NCBI GenBank assembly: GCA_032358255.1 | Contig: JAULBX010012544.1 | Span: 37,815-101,814 of the forward strand | Direction: 5' to 3' | Length of the DNA stretch: 64,000 nt | Source: Heterotrichella gracilis | Lineage: Eukaryota > Sar > Xanthophyceae > Tribonematales > Xanthonemataceae | Shown: in pieces, positions 34,000 through 43,625 of the stretch | Numbering within the stretch: the first letter of the stretch is position 1 | How the letters are laid out: the number at the start of each line of letters is the position of its first letter | Position numbers and translations under genes: made by a program | The notes under the pieces: model-generated | Databases searched by the model: none | Told to the model about the DNA's origin: nothing | The model's input: only the letters and a program-made list of their open reading frames with translations

Positions 34000-34698
34000 A
34001 TGATAAAGAAGCTAGTTAAAAAAGGTAAGAATTTTATAAATTTAATCAAGGCCAAATGGGCCAACTGGCAGCACCGGAATAAGGTGAAGGATAAACCGGT
34101 TGAAAATGTGTTTACCTACATATATGAAAGTAATTATTGGGGTGATCCTGAAAGTGCTTCAGGAGCTGGAAGTAACCAAGATCAAACAAAAGTGATTGTT
34201 ACCGAAATCCCAAAAATCTTAAAGAAATATCAGGTTAATTCTATGTTGGATTTGCCATGTGGTGATTTTAATTGGATGAGACGAGTAGATCTAAGTGGTA
34301 TCAATTATACTGGCGGTGATATTGTGGAAGCGATTATCGCTAAAAATCAATCACGTTATGGGCGAGATACCATTCAATTTAAAAAGCTCGATATAATTTC
34401 TGGGGAACTGCCAAAAGTAGATTTGGTATTGTGCAGAGATTGTTTCATACATCTTTCGAACGAACAGGTATTAGCAAGTATTCAAAATTTAAAAAAACAC
34501 AACATTCATTATCTTTTAACAACCTCTCATACGGATAGGAAACAAAATACAAATATTCTTGCAGGCGAATGGCGTCCAATTAATTTACAAATCGCACCAT
34601 TTCATTTAAATGCCATGGAAATAATAAATGAAAATTGTACCGAAGATGAAGGGCGCAGAGCAGATAAAAGCTTGATTTTGGTGGATCTGAAGAAATAG
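34000..34698 (+). CDS. Class I SAM-dependent methyltransferase
   Basis: A 232-residue cytoplasmic protein. SAM-binding motif I is LDLPCGDFNW (around residue 85), followed by YTGGDIVEAI, VDLVLCRDCFIHLS (motif post II) and LTTSHTD. The N-terminus is a basic helix (MIKKLVKKGKNFINLIKAKWANW). Family methyltransferases of this shape modify small molecules or glycans; target unknown. It follows uvrA by 26 bases and faces the O-methyltransferase gene convergently with 6 bases between stops. Confidence 0.85.
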   Translation: MIKKLVKKGKNFINLIKAKWANWQHRNKVKDKPVENVFTYIYESNYWGDPESASGAGSNQDQTKVIVTEIPKILKKYQVNSMLDLPCGDFNWMRRVDLSGINYTGGDIVEAIIAKNQSRYGRDTIQFKKLDIISGELPKVDLVLCRDCFIHLSNEQVLASIQNLKKHNIHYLLTTSHTDRKQNTNILAGEWRPINLQIAPFHLNAMEIINENCTEDEGRRADKSLILVDLKK

Positions 34699-34704
34699 TT
34701 CGGT

Positions 34705-35340
34705 TTAACTCTTCCGCATCAACAACAAACCATCTCTCACAGGTAACAATAAGGGACTTAATCTTTTATCGGATGCTATCTTCGAATTAAAATCGTGAAT
34801 GGCTTGAGTATCGGCATCTTTGTTTGTGTCTAGAATTTTGCCGCTCCATAAAACATTATCGGCTATGATCAATCCACCTGAGCGCACTTTATCAATTACC
34901 AGATCATAATACAAGCCGTAATTTTTTTTATCGGCGTCAATGAAAACCAGATCAAATGTTTGTGTCAGGATTGGAATGATCTCCTGAGCAAGACCTTGTT
35001 TTAACTCAATTTTATCTTTAAAAGGCGAATTCTGAATAAATTTGTCGGCAAAAAAATTAGTTTCTTCATTGGGATCTATGCTGATCAGTTTTCCGTTTTC
35101 TGCTAAGCCTTCCGCTAAACAAAGTGCTGAATAACCTGTGTAGGTGCCAATTTCAAGAATGTGAGTTGGATAGATCAATTTCGATAAAAAACTTAAAAAC
35201 CTTCCTTGTAAATGTCCGCTCAACATGCGTGGACTTCCAATTTTTAAATGCGTTTCACGATTAAGTTGTAAAAGTAAAGGAGATTCTTTCTCACTATGAT
35301 TTTCGCAGTATTCTAATAAAGCCTCTTCTATAAATTCCAT
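34705..35340 (-). CDS. O-methyltransferase, class I SAM-dependent (COMT-like)
   Basis: A 211-residue cytoplasmic enzyme. It shows the family pattern ILEIGTYTGYSALCLAEGL (motif I), LISIDPNEETNFFADKFI, LVFIDADKKNYGLYYDLVIDKVRSGGLIIADNVLWSGKIL and the C-terminal DGLLLMRK. It is of the caffeoyl-CoA/catechol-O-methyltransferase type, with the metal-binding D...D-N residues in FIDADKKN and IADNVLW. Natural substrate unknown. Convergent with the methyltransferase at 34000. Confidence 0.9.
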   Translation of the reverse strand: MEFIEEALLEYCENHSEKESPLLLQLNRETHLKIGSPRMLSGHLQGRFLSFLSKLIYPTHILEIGTYTGYSALCLAEGLAENGKLISIDPNEETNFFADKFIQNSPFKDKIELKQGLAQEIIPILTQTFDLVFIDADKKNYGLYYDLVIDKVRSGGLIIADNVLWSGKILDTNKDADTQAIHDFNSKIASDKRLSPLLLPVRDGLLLMRKS

Positions 35341-35355
35341 AAACTTATAACCTTT

Positions 35356-35388
35356 AACTATTAACTATCAACTATTAACTATCAACTA
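35356..35388. repeat. Short tandem repeat, 14-base unit
   Basis: AACTATTAACTATC occurs twice in tandem plus a partial third copy (AACTA). The repeat runs across the stop codon of the gene at 35382 (minus strand) and fills most of the gap to the O-methyltransferase start at 35340. Similar TTAACTAT words are seen at 140-190. Confidence 0.8.
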
Positions 35389-35951
35389 AGTCTCCTCTGA
35401 ATGATCTTACATACATTCCCAAACACTTGTCCGGGCGAGAATTTACGCCAGTCAAAATCATCCAGTTCGCCTCCGCTAATGAGGTAATAATCTAGGCCTG
35501 CTCGGGTAAATTCCTTTAAAACATGTTCTCTGAAGTTTAAAAGGACGACCCATCCCTCATCACCATTTTCTTCAAACCATTCTTCATAATAGCTGTCATC
35601 ACTTTGATGAAAATTCAACACATTTTCACCTACTAAAATATATTTATTGATTCCCATAAAATTAAGTTCATCAATAAAATCGCGTTTCAATAACATGATA
35701 TCATTATTAATAGCATCATTCCATTCCCCAATTAATTCAATGATGGCGTATTTTTCTTCATAATCAACAAAGAGTATTTTAATGTATAAGGTTTCGCTTC
35801 CAATATCGTCCCACTGCGGGTGGATGTAAAAATTGTAAATGGTGTTGCTGAACTCAAATTCACTGTATTCTCTTCCATAAAAAGGCGAGTCAGGGTCTTC
35901 AGCCGCTATATACAGGTGTTGCCAGTTATAAAATGGTTCGAGCGTGTGCAT
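35382..35951 (-). CDS. Protein of unknown function
   Basis: A 189-residue soluble acidic protein without signal peptide or membrane segment. The start at 35951 (MHTLEPFYNW) is preferred to an ATG nine codons upstream. Visible features are LEPFYNWQHLYIAAEDPDSPFYGREY, IYNFYIHPQWDDIGSETLYIKILFVDYEEKYAIIELIGEWND, and ESDDSYYEEWFEENGDEGWVVLLNFREHVL. It is recurrent in the Bacteroidota by general look but I cannot name a family. Its own neighbours do not indicate a function. The sugar transferase gene lies upstream on the same strand with 68 bases between. Confidence 0.7.
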   Translation of the reverse strand: MHTLEPFYNWQHLYIAAEDPDSPFYGREYSEFEFSNTIYNFYIHPQWDDIGSETLYIKILFVDYEEKYAIIELIGEWNDAINNDIMLLKRDFIDELNFMGINKYILVGENVLNFHQSDDSYYEEWFEENGDEGWVVLLNFREHVLKEFTRAGLDYYLISGGELDDFDWRKFSPGQVFGNVCKIIQRRLS

Positions 35952-36019
35952 TTGCAAATTTACGCTTATTGAATACAATCGTGAAAAATGTGGAAGAAAT
36001 AGTTTTAAAAAAAATGCAC

Positions 36020-36745
36020 TTAGTCGTTTTGACGACCTCTGCTGAACGGCATTTTTTTGATGATCTTTACTTTAAGAGCTTCTCTTAAGGTTTCGAGGGC
36101 AGTGAGAAGGATGATTCGGATATCCATGCCGGTATAAGCATGTTCAACATAATACAAATCCCATTGCAAACGTTTATAAATAGATCGAATGTTAGGAGTA
36201 GGTCCTCTGAAACCATTAATTTGAGCCAATCCTGTGATTCCTGGTTTTACTAAATAGCGGTTATAATAGCCTGGGAAGATCTCGGCAAAATACTCAGAGT
36301 CGCTTAACATGTGGGGGCGTGGACCAACGATGGACATATCACCAATAAGCACATTGATAAATTGAGGAAGTTCATCCAAATTGGAGATTCTAAGGAATTT
36401 GCCCATGCGGGTAATGCGCGGATCATCGATAGAAGCTTGAAGGTCATTGGCTTTTTTATTCACCTGCATGCTGCGTAATTTAAAGCAGTTAAATGTTCTT
36501 CCTCTGTAGCCGGTTCGTCTTTGTTTAAAGAAAATTGGACCTCTTGAATCAATTTTGATGAGGATGGCTAAAATGGGCATTAACCAGCTCAAAATAAGGA
36601 CTACAATAAGGAGAGAGAAAAAAATATCGATACTTCTTTTAGCGAAGAGAAAACTCCGTCGCCTGTTTTCAACAGCTTCAACTAATTGTTCATTATGCTC
36701 TAAAGTGAAAGCATCCTTATCAAATATTGCGCTGTTTTGAGTCAA
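36020..36745 (-). CDS. Initiating sugar transferase (PglC/WcaJ-type catalytic domain)
   Basis: A 241-residue inner-membrane enzyme that transfers a sugar-1-phosphate to undecaprenyl phosphate, the first step of repeat-unit assembly. One membrane segment (IDIFFSLLIVVLILSWLMPILAILI) is followed by the catalytic domain: FFKQRRTGYRGRTFNCFKLRSM, DDPRITRMGKFLRISNLDELPQFINVLIGDMSIVGPRPHML, and KPGITGLAQINGFRG. It has only the C-terminal catalytic module and lacks the N-terminal helices and Rossmann domain of the 460-residue forms, as in PglC. Transcribed away from the Wzx-containing cluster; the 181-base gap probably holds both promoters. Confidence 0.93.
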   Translation of the reverse strand: MTQNSAIFDKDAFTLEHNEQLVEAVENRRRSFLFAKRSIDIFFSLLIVVLILSWLMPILAILIKIDSRGPIFFKQRRTGYRGRTFNCFKLRSMQVNKKANDLQASIDDPRITRMGKFLRISNLDELPQFINVLIGDMSIVGPRPHMLSDSEYFAEIFPGYYNRYLVKPGITGLAQINGFRGPTPNIRSIYKRLQWDLYYVEHAYTGMDIRIILLTALETLREALKVKIIKKMPFSRGRQND

Positions 36746-36926
36746 TGGTTAACTAAATGTTATTAAAGGCTAGGCAAAATTAATCTAAATTCAATCATGA
36801 AACTTAACTTTACTTCTTTTAAACGCTAAAAGACCTTAAATTTTAGAAGTAAATGTAAGTCCATTTGCTTAATTTATAAAATTATAAATAAATAGTATTG
36901 AACAAGTTAGTGTTGGTGACCTGCAT

Positions 36927-38369
36927 ATGAGTAGCACTTTTGGTAAAAAAAAGCTGATTAAAGATATCTCTTCGAATACCTTTCAAACGGGAGTTACGCA
37001 GTTTTTTGGATTGATTATTTTTTACATCACTTCAAAATACCTGAGTAAAGAGGATTTTGGGGAGTTTAATTGGTCTATGGCAGTTGGATCAACACTGATT
37101 GCTATTGCCTCCTTGGGTTTAGACTTGGTTTTTGTGAGAAAAATTGCCCAGGGTAAGGACATCATGGTTATTAGCGGTATTCATTTTTTTCATACTGTAG
37201 CCATTGGTCTTTTTCTTGGATTGATCCTGGTGATGGTCAAGATTTTTATTCCATCGTTCAACGACAGTCATCCTCTGTTTTTTTATATTTTTCTCAATCT
37301 GGCTCTGGCCAATGTTGCCAATTCTTTTAAATTATGTTTAAATGGTTTAGAGTCATATAAAAGGCTGGCTATTATTGCTCTTTTCACCAATTCAATCAAA
37401 TTTTTACTCGTAGTGGCTTTGTATCTCCTTCACCAATTTACGATTAACAATGTCATTTATGCTTATTTGCTTACCTCTGCCTTTGAGTTTGTTTTGGCTT
37501 ATTTTTTAATGAACAGAAGTATTTCCGGTCGCATTAAACCTTTACTTCGGGTTAAAGAATATAAATATTTTATTCTCGAATCTTTGCCACAATTGGGAGT
37601 GGTTTTATTTGATTCAGCCTTGGCTCGCATTGACTGGATTTTGCTTGGTATTATTAGCACAGCCGCCGCTACGGCCGAATATAGTTTTACTTACAAAATA
37701 TTCGAACTGTCTAAACTGCCGCTATTGATCATTGCCCCTGTTTTGTTGACCCGGTTCTCAAAATTGTTTCAGAATGGGGCTGAATTAAGTGAAAAACACA
37801 AAACGGAAATCCAATTTTTCCTGAAATTGGAAATGTTCGCGGTGATGTTTATTCCTATTATTCTTGTTTCATGTTGGTCACCTCTCATTGACTATTTTAC
37901 CGATAATAAATATGGTGCTGTTAACGAACTTACTTTTTGGATCCTTGCTATTTGTGTGCCTTTTCATGCGATCATTAATTTTTTATGGACGATGGGATTT
38001 GTTCAAGGGCAGTTAAAAGTAATACTTGTAATTACAGTGATTGTTTCCATACTAAACATTGCCGCCAATGCATTGCTAATACCCTTGTACAGTTCAATTG
38101 GCTCCGCCATGTCGTTTTTAATCTGCACAATCATTCAGGTGATCTTATACTTAAAATGGATCGATCAAAAACAAATTAAAATGAATCTAAAAAGTGTTAT
38201 ACTTGTTTTTTTAATTGCCGGTGTCGCAATTTGTATCCCTAAACTTTTAATTAATAATGTTATTTTTGGAACGGCTTTAGCTGTTTTTATTTACACAACG
38301 CTCAGTTTTGCCAGTGGCTTAATAACATTAAAGCAACTTAAGCAAGTAATTTGGAGAACTCAAGATTAA
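36927..38369 (+). CDS. Wzx-type polysaccharide flippase
   Basis: A 480-residue inner-membrane protein of the MATE/oligosaccharidyl-lipid flippase superfamily, with about 12-14 hydrophobic segments. N-terminal blocks are ISSNTFQTGVTQFFGLIIFYITSKYLSKEDFGEFNWSMAVGSTLIAIASLGLDLVFVRKIAQG. It would move the lipid-linked repeat unit to the periplasmic face of the inner membrane. First gene of the plus-strand cluster, 31 bases ahead of a GT4 gene. Confidence 0.9.
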   Translation: MSSTFGKKKLIKDISSNTFQTGVTQFFGLIIFYITSKYLSKEDFGEFNWSMAVGSTLIAIASLGLDLVFVRKIAQGKDIMVISGIHFFHTVAIGLFLGLILVMVKIFIPSFNDSHPLFFYIFLNLALANVANSFKLCLNGLESYKRLAIIALFTNSIKFLLVVALYLLHQFTINNVIYAYLLTSAFEFVLAYFLMNRSISGRIKPLLRVKEYKYFILESLPQLGVVLFDSALARIDWILLGIISTAAATAEYSFTYKIFELSKLPLLIIAPVLLTRFSKLFQNGAELSEKHKTEIQFFLKLEMFAVMFIPIILVSCWSPLIDYFTDNKYGAVNELTFWILAICVPFHAIINFLWTMGFVQGQLKVILVITVIVSILNIAANALLIPLYSSIGSAMSFLICTIIQVILYLKWIDQKQIKMNLKSVILVFLIAGVAICIPKLLINNVIFGTALAVFIYTTLSFASGLITLKQLKQVIWRTQD

Positions 38370-38400
38370 CAGATCTTTTTTACCAATCAACAACCAAACT

Positions 38401-39618
38401 ATGAATGTGCTTTTTATATGCGATGAGTACCCACCCGGAAAAAATGGAGGAGTTGGTACGGTTGTTCAATTATTGAGCAGAGAACTGGTAAAGCAAGGTC
38501 ATAAAGTGTTTGTGGCAGGACTCTATTCTCACACATACGGTCAAAACGATTTTGAGATCGACGAAGGAGTAATGGTTTGGCGCTTAAGATATGGCTTCAA
38601 TTTTTATTTAGGGGTGGATCATATTTTTCATAAAATTTTCAATAAAATTCCCGACAGTATCAAAGGAAATTTAAATGGTAAGAAAGCATATAAAAAGTTC
38701 ATTGACTTTCTGAACCAACTCATTCACAAAGAACAAATTGATATAATTGAAATTCCGGATTGGAATACCTTTGCCATGCGCATAGGCTTTAAGGTAGAAT
38801 GGCCAAAATTTCAAGTGCCCCTTGTGTTAAAGTCTCATGGTTCTTACACCTATTTTGCCAAAGAAATGAACGAACATCCAAAAGCAAAATTAGTGGAAAT
38901 TGACCGGGCTTTGTTCAACAGAGCAGATGCTCTTTCGGCTGTTAGCGCTTATACAGCCAAAATTAATAAAGACTTGTTTCAGGTAAATGAAATAAAAGTA
39001 CTGCATAATGCCATTCCTATTCCGGCAAGCATTAGGGGGATTGAACGCTTGCCGAATAAAGTTGTTTTTACAGGGACCTTAATTAAAAAAAAAGGTATCT
39101 TTCAGTTATTGAAAGCATGGAATAAAATACACATTTTAAAACCGGAAGCGGAACTCATTGTTTTTGGAAAAGGACATTCAGAAGAACTAAAAAATTTATT
39201 AAGTTCCTCCGCGCTCACTACCGTTTTTTTTAAGGGACACGTGGCCAGAGAAAAATTGTTTGAAGAACTCTCTTTGGCTACACTGGCTGTTTTTCCGTCC
39301 TATTCCGAAACCTTTGGTTTAGCAGTAATAGAAGCAATGAGCGTTGGTTGTCCGGTGATTTTCACAAAAAGGTCATGTGGACCCGAGATTGTAACGGATG
39401 AATATGATGGTGCTTTAGTTGATCCTGACAATTTAGATGAGATGAGTACTACAATTATTAACCTTCTTGAAAACACCAAGCTACAGGTCATGTATGCAAA
39501 AAATGCCGCACAAACTGTAAGCACAAAATTTAATATTGTTACTTCAGCCCAAGAACACATTGCTTATTATACAGAAGTGAAAAATAAATTCAAAAAAACG
39601 ACCAAAGAACATGCTTGA
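38401..39618 (+). CDS. Glycosyltransferase family 4 (GT-B)
   Basis: A 405-residue cytoplasmic glycosyltransferase. The N-terminal Rossmann half shows DEYPPGKNGGVGTVVQLLSRELVKQGHKVFVAG; the C-terminal half shows VVFTGTLIKKKGIFQLLKAWNKI, FGKGHSEEL and the E-x7-E motif SETFGLAVIEAMSVGCPVI with the nucleotide-sugar pocket. Retaining transferase of unknown sugar. Its end overlaps the next gene by 8 bases. Confidence 0.9.
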   Translation: MNVLFICDEYPPGKNGGVGTVVQLLSRELVKQGHKVFVAGLYSHTYGQNDFEIDEGVMVWRLRYGFNFYLGVDHIFHKIFNKIPDSIKGNLNGKKAYKKFIDFLNQLIHKEQIDIIEIPDWNTFAMRIGFKVEWPKFQVPLVLKSHGSYTYFAKEMNEHPKAKLVEIDRALFNRADALSAVSAYTAKINKDLFQVNEIKVLHNAIPIPASIRGIERLPNKVVFTGTLIKKKGIFQLLKAWNKIHILKPEAELIVFGKGHSEELKNLLSSSALTTVFFKGHVAREKLFEELSLATLAVFPSYSETFGLAVIEAMSVGCPVIFTKRSCGPEIVTDEYDGALVDPDNLDEMSTTIINLLENTKLQVMYAKNAAQTVSTKFNIVTSAQEHIAYYTEVKNKFKKTTKEHA

Positions 39619-41095
39619 ACGATTAAAAACTCTCTTTAATAACATCACAGCAAAGCTTGATGTGCCTTATTTATTATTCCTTATCAGTATTGCTTCCAAT
39701 AAAGTATACTTAAAGGTATTTGCCTTGGTTTTAATTTATTCACTACGACCAAAATTTAATTTATTATTTAGTAAAAAATTGCCCCTGTTTTATCCATTGA
39801 TCTTATTGTTATGTGTTTTGCAATTTATTCTGATGAATAATGACTTTAGTTCAGCGCATTTTACGCTGTTTGCAGTGGGTTTATTTTACTGGATCTTATG
39901 TTATGCTTTTTTAAATCAAACCTATTTATTTGTCGATCAGAGCTCTTTCACAAAAATAAACACAACCATCACAGCCTTCCTGTTATTGAATTTTTTCATA
40001 TGTGTTTTTGATTATTTCAAGATTTGCATAGAGATTCACTCACTATTTCCCTTTACGGCCCAAGAAGGTTTGTATGGTGCTTCCACTGGCGATCATATTA
40101 CCGGCTTATTCGGAAGACCATCCTACATCAATGCCTTAATTAGTTCCTTGTTTGCTCTTTATTTTTTACACCATAAAAAATATGGAATGGCTTTTCTCAC
40201 CACTTTTTTCGCAGTGATCTCATTTGCAAATATTATCAATCTGGTTTTTGTATTCATATTGATGGTTTATCTCATTATTGCTAATGGAAATCGGAAACGA
40301 CTTATGATAATTTCAAATCTTCTATTGATTATTTTCATGTATGTGTTTATTAGTCATGAGAATTACAACTATATGCGTAAAACAATTGGCTTATCGGTAA
40401 ATGATGAAATAGAAATTATGCCAGAGGTTGTCATTGCCTCTCCAACCGATTCTTCGCTCAAAGTGAGTGTGCCAACAATAGTAAAATACGTAAATGATAG
40501 CAGTGCTTCTAAGCAAAAGATCTTAATGTTTGATAGAGCACAATTATTTCAAAAGAATTTTGATGAGTTTAAAACCTACCATCCTGTTGATATTAAGTCG
40601 AGCCCTGGTAAAAAGATAGCTTTACTTCAAACCGCTAAATTCTTAAAAGAAAATCCTTCAAAATCCACATTTGGTGCCGGAATGGGGAATTTTTCTTCTC
40701 GTTTGGCTTATCAGTTTTCGGGCAGAGATAGCAGCCGCCTGTTCATGCGTTTGCCAAAATATTGCAGCGGCTATTATTTTAAAAATAATTTACTTATTTA
40801 TGATTCCATGCGTCAGTTACCAACCGAATATCATTCCATTAAACATTTTCCAAATAATTTTTTGTCACAATTAGCTGGTGAATACGGTATTATAGGATTT
40901 TTATTTTTTGTTGTTTTTTACGTTTATTACTTTTTTAAACGAGCGCACAATAAGATCTTTATTTTATTACTCATAGCCTGTGTTGGCAGTTATTTAATGC
41001 TCGATTATTTTTTCGAGTTCTTTAATGTAATGGTCATTTTTGAACTTATTTGTTTAATTGAAGCTAAGGAAAAACAGGACACACATATACTTTAA
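39611..41095 (+). CDS. Wzy/WaaL-like O-antigen polymerase or ligase
   Basis: A 494-residue inner-membrane protein with about 10-12 hydrophobic segments and a large periplasmic loop at about residues 255-420. The loop ends in the Wzy-like pattern PNNFLSQLAGEYGIIGFLFFVVFYVYYFF. Either a repeat-unit polymerase or a ligase; the family does not separate them by sequence here. It overlaps its neighbours on both sides (8 bases upstream, one base TAATG downstream). A second gene of this type lies at 43626. Confidence 0.85.
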   Translation: MLERLKTLFNNITAKLDVPYLLFLISIASNKVYLKVFALVLIYSLRPKFNLLFSKKLPLFYPLILLLCVLQFILMNNDFSSAHFTLFAVGLFYWILCYAFLNQTYLFVDQSSFTKINTTITAFLLLNFFICVFDYFKICIEIHSLFPFTAQEGLYGASTGDHITGLFGRPSYINALISSLFALYFLHHKKYGMAFLTTFFAVISFANIINLVFVFILMVYLIIANGNRKRLMIISNLLLIIFMYVFISHENYNYMRKTIGLSVNDEIEIMPEVVIASPTDSSLKVSVPTIVKYVNDSSASKQKILMFDRAQLFQKNFDEFKTYHPVDIKSSPGKKIALLQTAKFLKENPSKSTFGAGMGNFSSRLAYQFSGRDSSRLFMRLPKYCSGYYFKNNLLIYDSMRQLPTEYHSIKHFPNNFLSQLAGEYGIIGFLFFVVFYVYYFFKRAHNKIFILLLIACVGSYLMLDYFFEFFNVMVIFELICLIEAKEKQDTHIL

Positions 41096-41904
41096 TGGAA
41101 GCCGCTTTCGTTTCAATCATAATTCCGTGTTACAACTATGGCAATTTCTTAAAAGAAGCTGTGAACAGTGTAATTGAACAAACTCATAGCCATTGGGAAT
41201 GTTTGATTATTGATGACGGTTCGAAAGATAATACAGCAGAAGTAGCAGAACAATTATGTAAAATTGATTCAAGAATAAAATACATTCATAAACAAAATGG
41301 CGGATTATCTTCTACCAGAAATCATGGGATTACCTTAGCCAAAGGTGATTTTATCTGTTTTTTAGATGCGGATGATCTCTTCGATAAGAAGAAACTGGAA
41401 TCCCAATTAGCTTGTTTCGCTCAAAATTCTAAGGCCGATATTGTTTATGGAAATGCCATGTTTTTTGAAAAGGATGATCTTTCGAATTTATACTATTCTA
41501 AAAAGAAAGAAGCGCAATCGTCCTTTAAGCAATTTACCGGAAACGGTAAGGCTCTTATAAAATTGTTGATCGAAGACAATATGACGGTGGTAAGTGCTCC
41601 TCTAATAAATAAGGAGGTGTTTGTGAGAGTAGGGGACTTTGATCTAAGTTATAAATCATACGAAGACTGGCATTTTTGGCTCCGTTGTGCTTTGGCAGAC
41701 TGTCACTTTGTATTTTGCGCTGAACCTTTGGTTTGTACTTATATTCGATTTGGACATGAAAGTATGATGTCGGATAAGTCAAAATTATTGAGAGCCGGTA
41801 TTCAGCTACGTAAATTTCTTAACTCACAATTACCGCTTAACTTTTTGCCTTATAATTTTTATCGTTTACTTCGTTCACAATTTAAATTGTTATTGGTAAG
41901 ATGA
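41095..41904 (+). CDS. Glycosyltransferase family 2 (GT-A)
   Basis: A 269-residue cytoplasmic transferase with the GT2 N-terminus SIIIPCYNYGNFLKEAVNSVIEQTHSHWECLIIDDGSKDNT, then GLSSTRNHGITLAKGDFICFLDADDLFD holding the D-x-D motif (DADD), and a C-terminal acceptor part. Inverting transferase; sugar unknown. Start overlaps the previous stop by one base and its end overlaps the next gene by four. Confidence 0.9.
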   Translation: MEAAFVSIIIPCYNYGNFLKEAVNSVIEQTHSHWECLIIDDGSKDNTAEVAEQLCKIDSRIKYIHKQNGGLSSTRNHGITLAKGDFICFLDADDLFDKKKLESQLACFAQNSKADIVYGNAMFFEKDDLSNLYYSKKKEAQSSFKQFTGNGKALIKLLIEDNMTVVSAPLINKEVFVRVGDFDLSYKSYEDWHFWLRCALADCHFVFCAEPLVCTYIRFGHESMMSDKSKLLRAGIQLRKFLNSQLPLNFLPYNFYRLLRSQFKLLLVR

Positions 41905-42833
41905 GCACCGCTATCTTAATATTAAATTGGAATGGGGCTACAGATACCTTGGCCTGTCTCGATTCATTACTGCCAAATCTTGGTAAAGATGATTATGTTT
42001 TTTTGATCGATAATGGTTCGGCTGATAATTCAATCAAACAGTTTGAAGAGTATTTTTTAAAACACGATTTGCCATTAGTGAAATGTGCTCCGCATGAATT
42101 AATAAATGGATTTAAAAAGGAGAATGGGTTTTACCTAATTAAAAATTCACGAAATGCCGGTTTTGGCGGAGGAAATAACGTAGTATTAAAACAACTCGTT
42201 TTTTTGACCGCAAAAATGGAATATGTTTGGCTTTTAAATAATGATACACTTGTTGAATCGAAAACTTTAATAAGTTTAAGGGACTCACTTATTTCAGATC
42301 CCTCATGTGCCGTTGCGGGGTCTCTTATTCTGAATCTGCCAAAAAATGGCACTATTCAGTGTTCGGGTGTTAAACACTATAAATTTTTTGGTGTCTCTAA
42401 ACTTATCAATAAGAACAAAGAACTTGCTGTATTAAATACCTCGACCAACATTGATTTTGATTATTTAAACGGCGCTAGTTTGATGTTTAATTACAAGGCA
42501 CTTCAGGAAGTTGGATATTTTGATGAACGTTTTTTTCTTTATTCAGAAGAGTTTGATTTACAGCTAAGGTTACAGGAACATGGCTATCAATTAAAGCTGG
42601 ATCTGAACAGTGTTGTGTATCATAAATTAAGTGGAGGAACAAGTAAGAGTAAATATTTATTTTTTTATTACTATAACATGTCCGCGGTCTTGTTAAGTAA
42701 GAAGCATTTTTCAATCTTCTACACGCTTTGTGCTTTGGTTAATTTAACAGTGATTACATTTATAAGAGCTTTTCCTTCCTTTAAATGCATGTATTGGGGT
42801 GTAAAAGGAATAGTAAAAGGATTGTTAAAATAA
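41901..42833 (+). CDS. Glycosyltransferase family 2, rhamnosyltransferase-like
   Basis: A 310-residue protein with the GT2 start AILILNWNGATDTLACLDSLL, FLIDNGSADNS, NAGFGGGNNVVLKQL and VWLLNNDTLVES, the N-N-D form of the metal-binding motif seen in rhamnosyltransferase-like GT2 proteins. Also DYLNGASLMFN and DERFFLYSEEFDLQLRLQEHGY. A short hydrophobic C-terminus may sit on the membrane. ATGA overlap with the upstream gene. Confidence 0.9.
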   Translation: MSTAILILNWNGATDTLACLDSLLPNLGKDDYVFLIDNGSADNSIKQFEEYFLKHDLPLVKCAPHELINGFKKENGFYLIKNSRNAGFGGGNNVVLKQLVFLTAKMEYVWLLNNDTLVESKTLISLRDSLISDPSCAVAGSLILNLPKNGTIQCSGVKHYKFFGVSKLINKNKELAVLNTSTNIDFDYLNGASLMFNYKALQEVGYFDERFFLYSEEFDLQLRLQEHGYQLKLDLNSVVYHKLSGGTSKSKYLFFYYYNMSAVLLSKKHFSIFYTLCALVNLTVITFIRAFPSFKCMYWGVKGIVKGLLK

Positions 42834-42835
42834 AA

Positions 42836-43621
42836 ATGGGTTTAACAACGAACATATTTGGTTTTAATTTTATCTGTGACATGTCTTATGATCACTTGGC
42901 TCAAGAGATCATAAATACTGTTTCTGATCCTTCTGCCGGAATTTTTAATCTTATCACCCCTAACGCGCACGGCATTCGTATATATCAAAAGTATCCTGAG
43001 TTAAACACGTTTACTAAAACCTCTCAGTTTGTTTTGCCAGATGGACAACCCATTGTGTGGTTAAGCAAATTAACAGATCATCCAATTAAACAGCGCTTAA
43101 CCGGCAGCGATTTTTTTCCGGTCATGTATTCACACATTAAAAATACCGATCACCGCTGTTTATTTGTGTTGAGTCATGCTAAATTACAAGAACTGTTTAA
43201 TAAGGAAAGGTCTGGTGACAGCTATTTGGTGGCTCCTTTTATTAATACCGATGAGCATACCAAAATGGAAGGGATAGCCGATGAAATGGCTCAGATTATT
43301 ATGACTAAGAAGATAAAACATGTTTTTCTTGGTATTTCTGATCCCAAGCAGACTTACTTAGCCTTTTATACAAATAAGAAGTTACTAAAACTTGGATATA
43401 CTGAGTCCTGTGTTTTTTATTTACTGGGTGCTTCGTATGAATTTTATTTCGGATTAAAAAAGAGGGCTCCTGCGTTTTTTCAAAAAAACGGCTTAGAGTG
43501 GTTATACCGTTTAATGTTAGAACCAAGAAGAATGTTCAATAGATATGTTATAGGTAATTTTTTGTTTTTGTTTACTGCCATTAAATGGATGATGAACAAA
43601 AAATCATTCAACGTTAATTAA
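42836..43621 (+). CDS. WecG/TagA/CpsF family glycosyltransferase
   Basis: A 261-residue protein of the family that transfers N-acetylmannosamine(uronic acid) to lipid-linked acceptors. Signature blocks are FNLITPNAHGIRIYQKYPEL, VLPDGQPIVWLSKL and RLTGSDFFPVMYSH. The start at 42836 (MGLTTNIFGFNF) is chosen because earlier Met codons in the frame lie inside the upstream gene; the ATG is two bases after that stop. If it acts on ManNAc, the wecB product at 16754 could supply the donor. Confidence 0.88.
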   Translation: MGLTTNIFGFNFICDMSYDHLAQEIINTVSDPSAGIFNLITPNAHGIRIYQKYPELNTFTKTSQFVLPDGQPIVWLSKLTDHPIKQRLTGSDFFPVMYSHIKNTDHRCLFVLSHAKLQELFNKERSGDSYLVAPFINTDEHTKMEGIADEMAQIIMTKKIKHVFLGISDPKQTYLAFYTNKKLLKLGYTESCVFYLLGASYEFYFGLKKRAPAFFQKNGLEWLYRLMLEPRRMFNRYVIGNFLFLFTAIKWMMNKKSFNVN

Positions 43622-43625
43622 AAAA

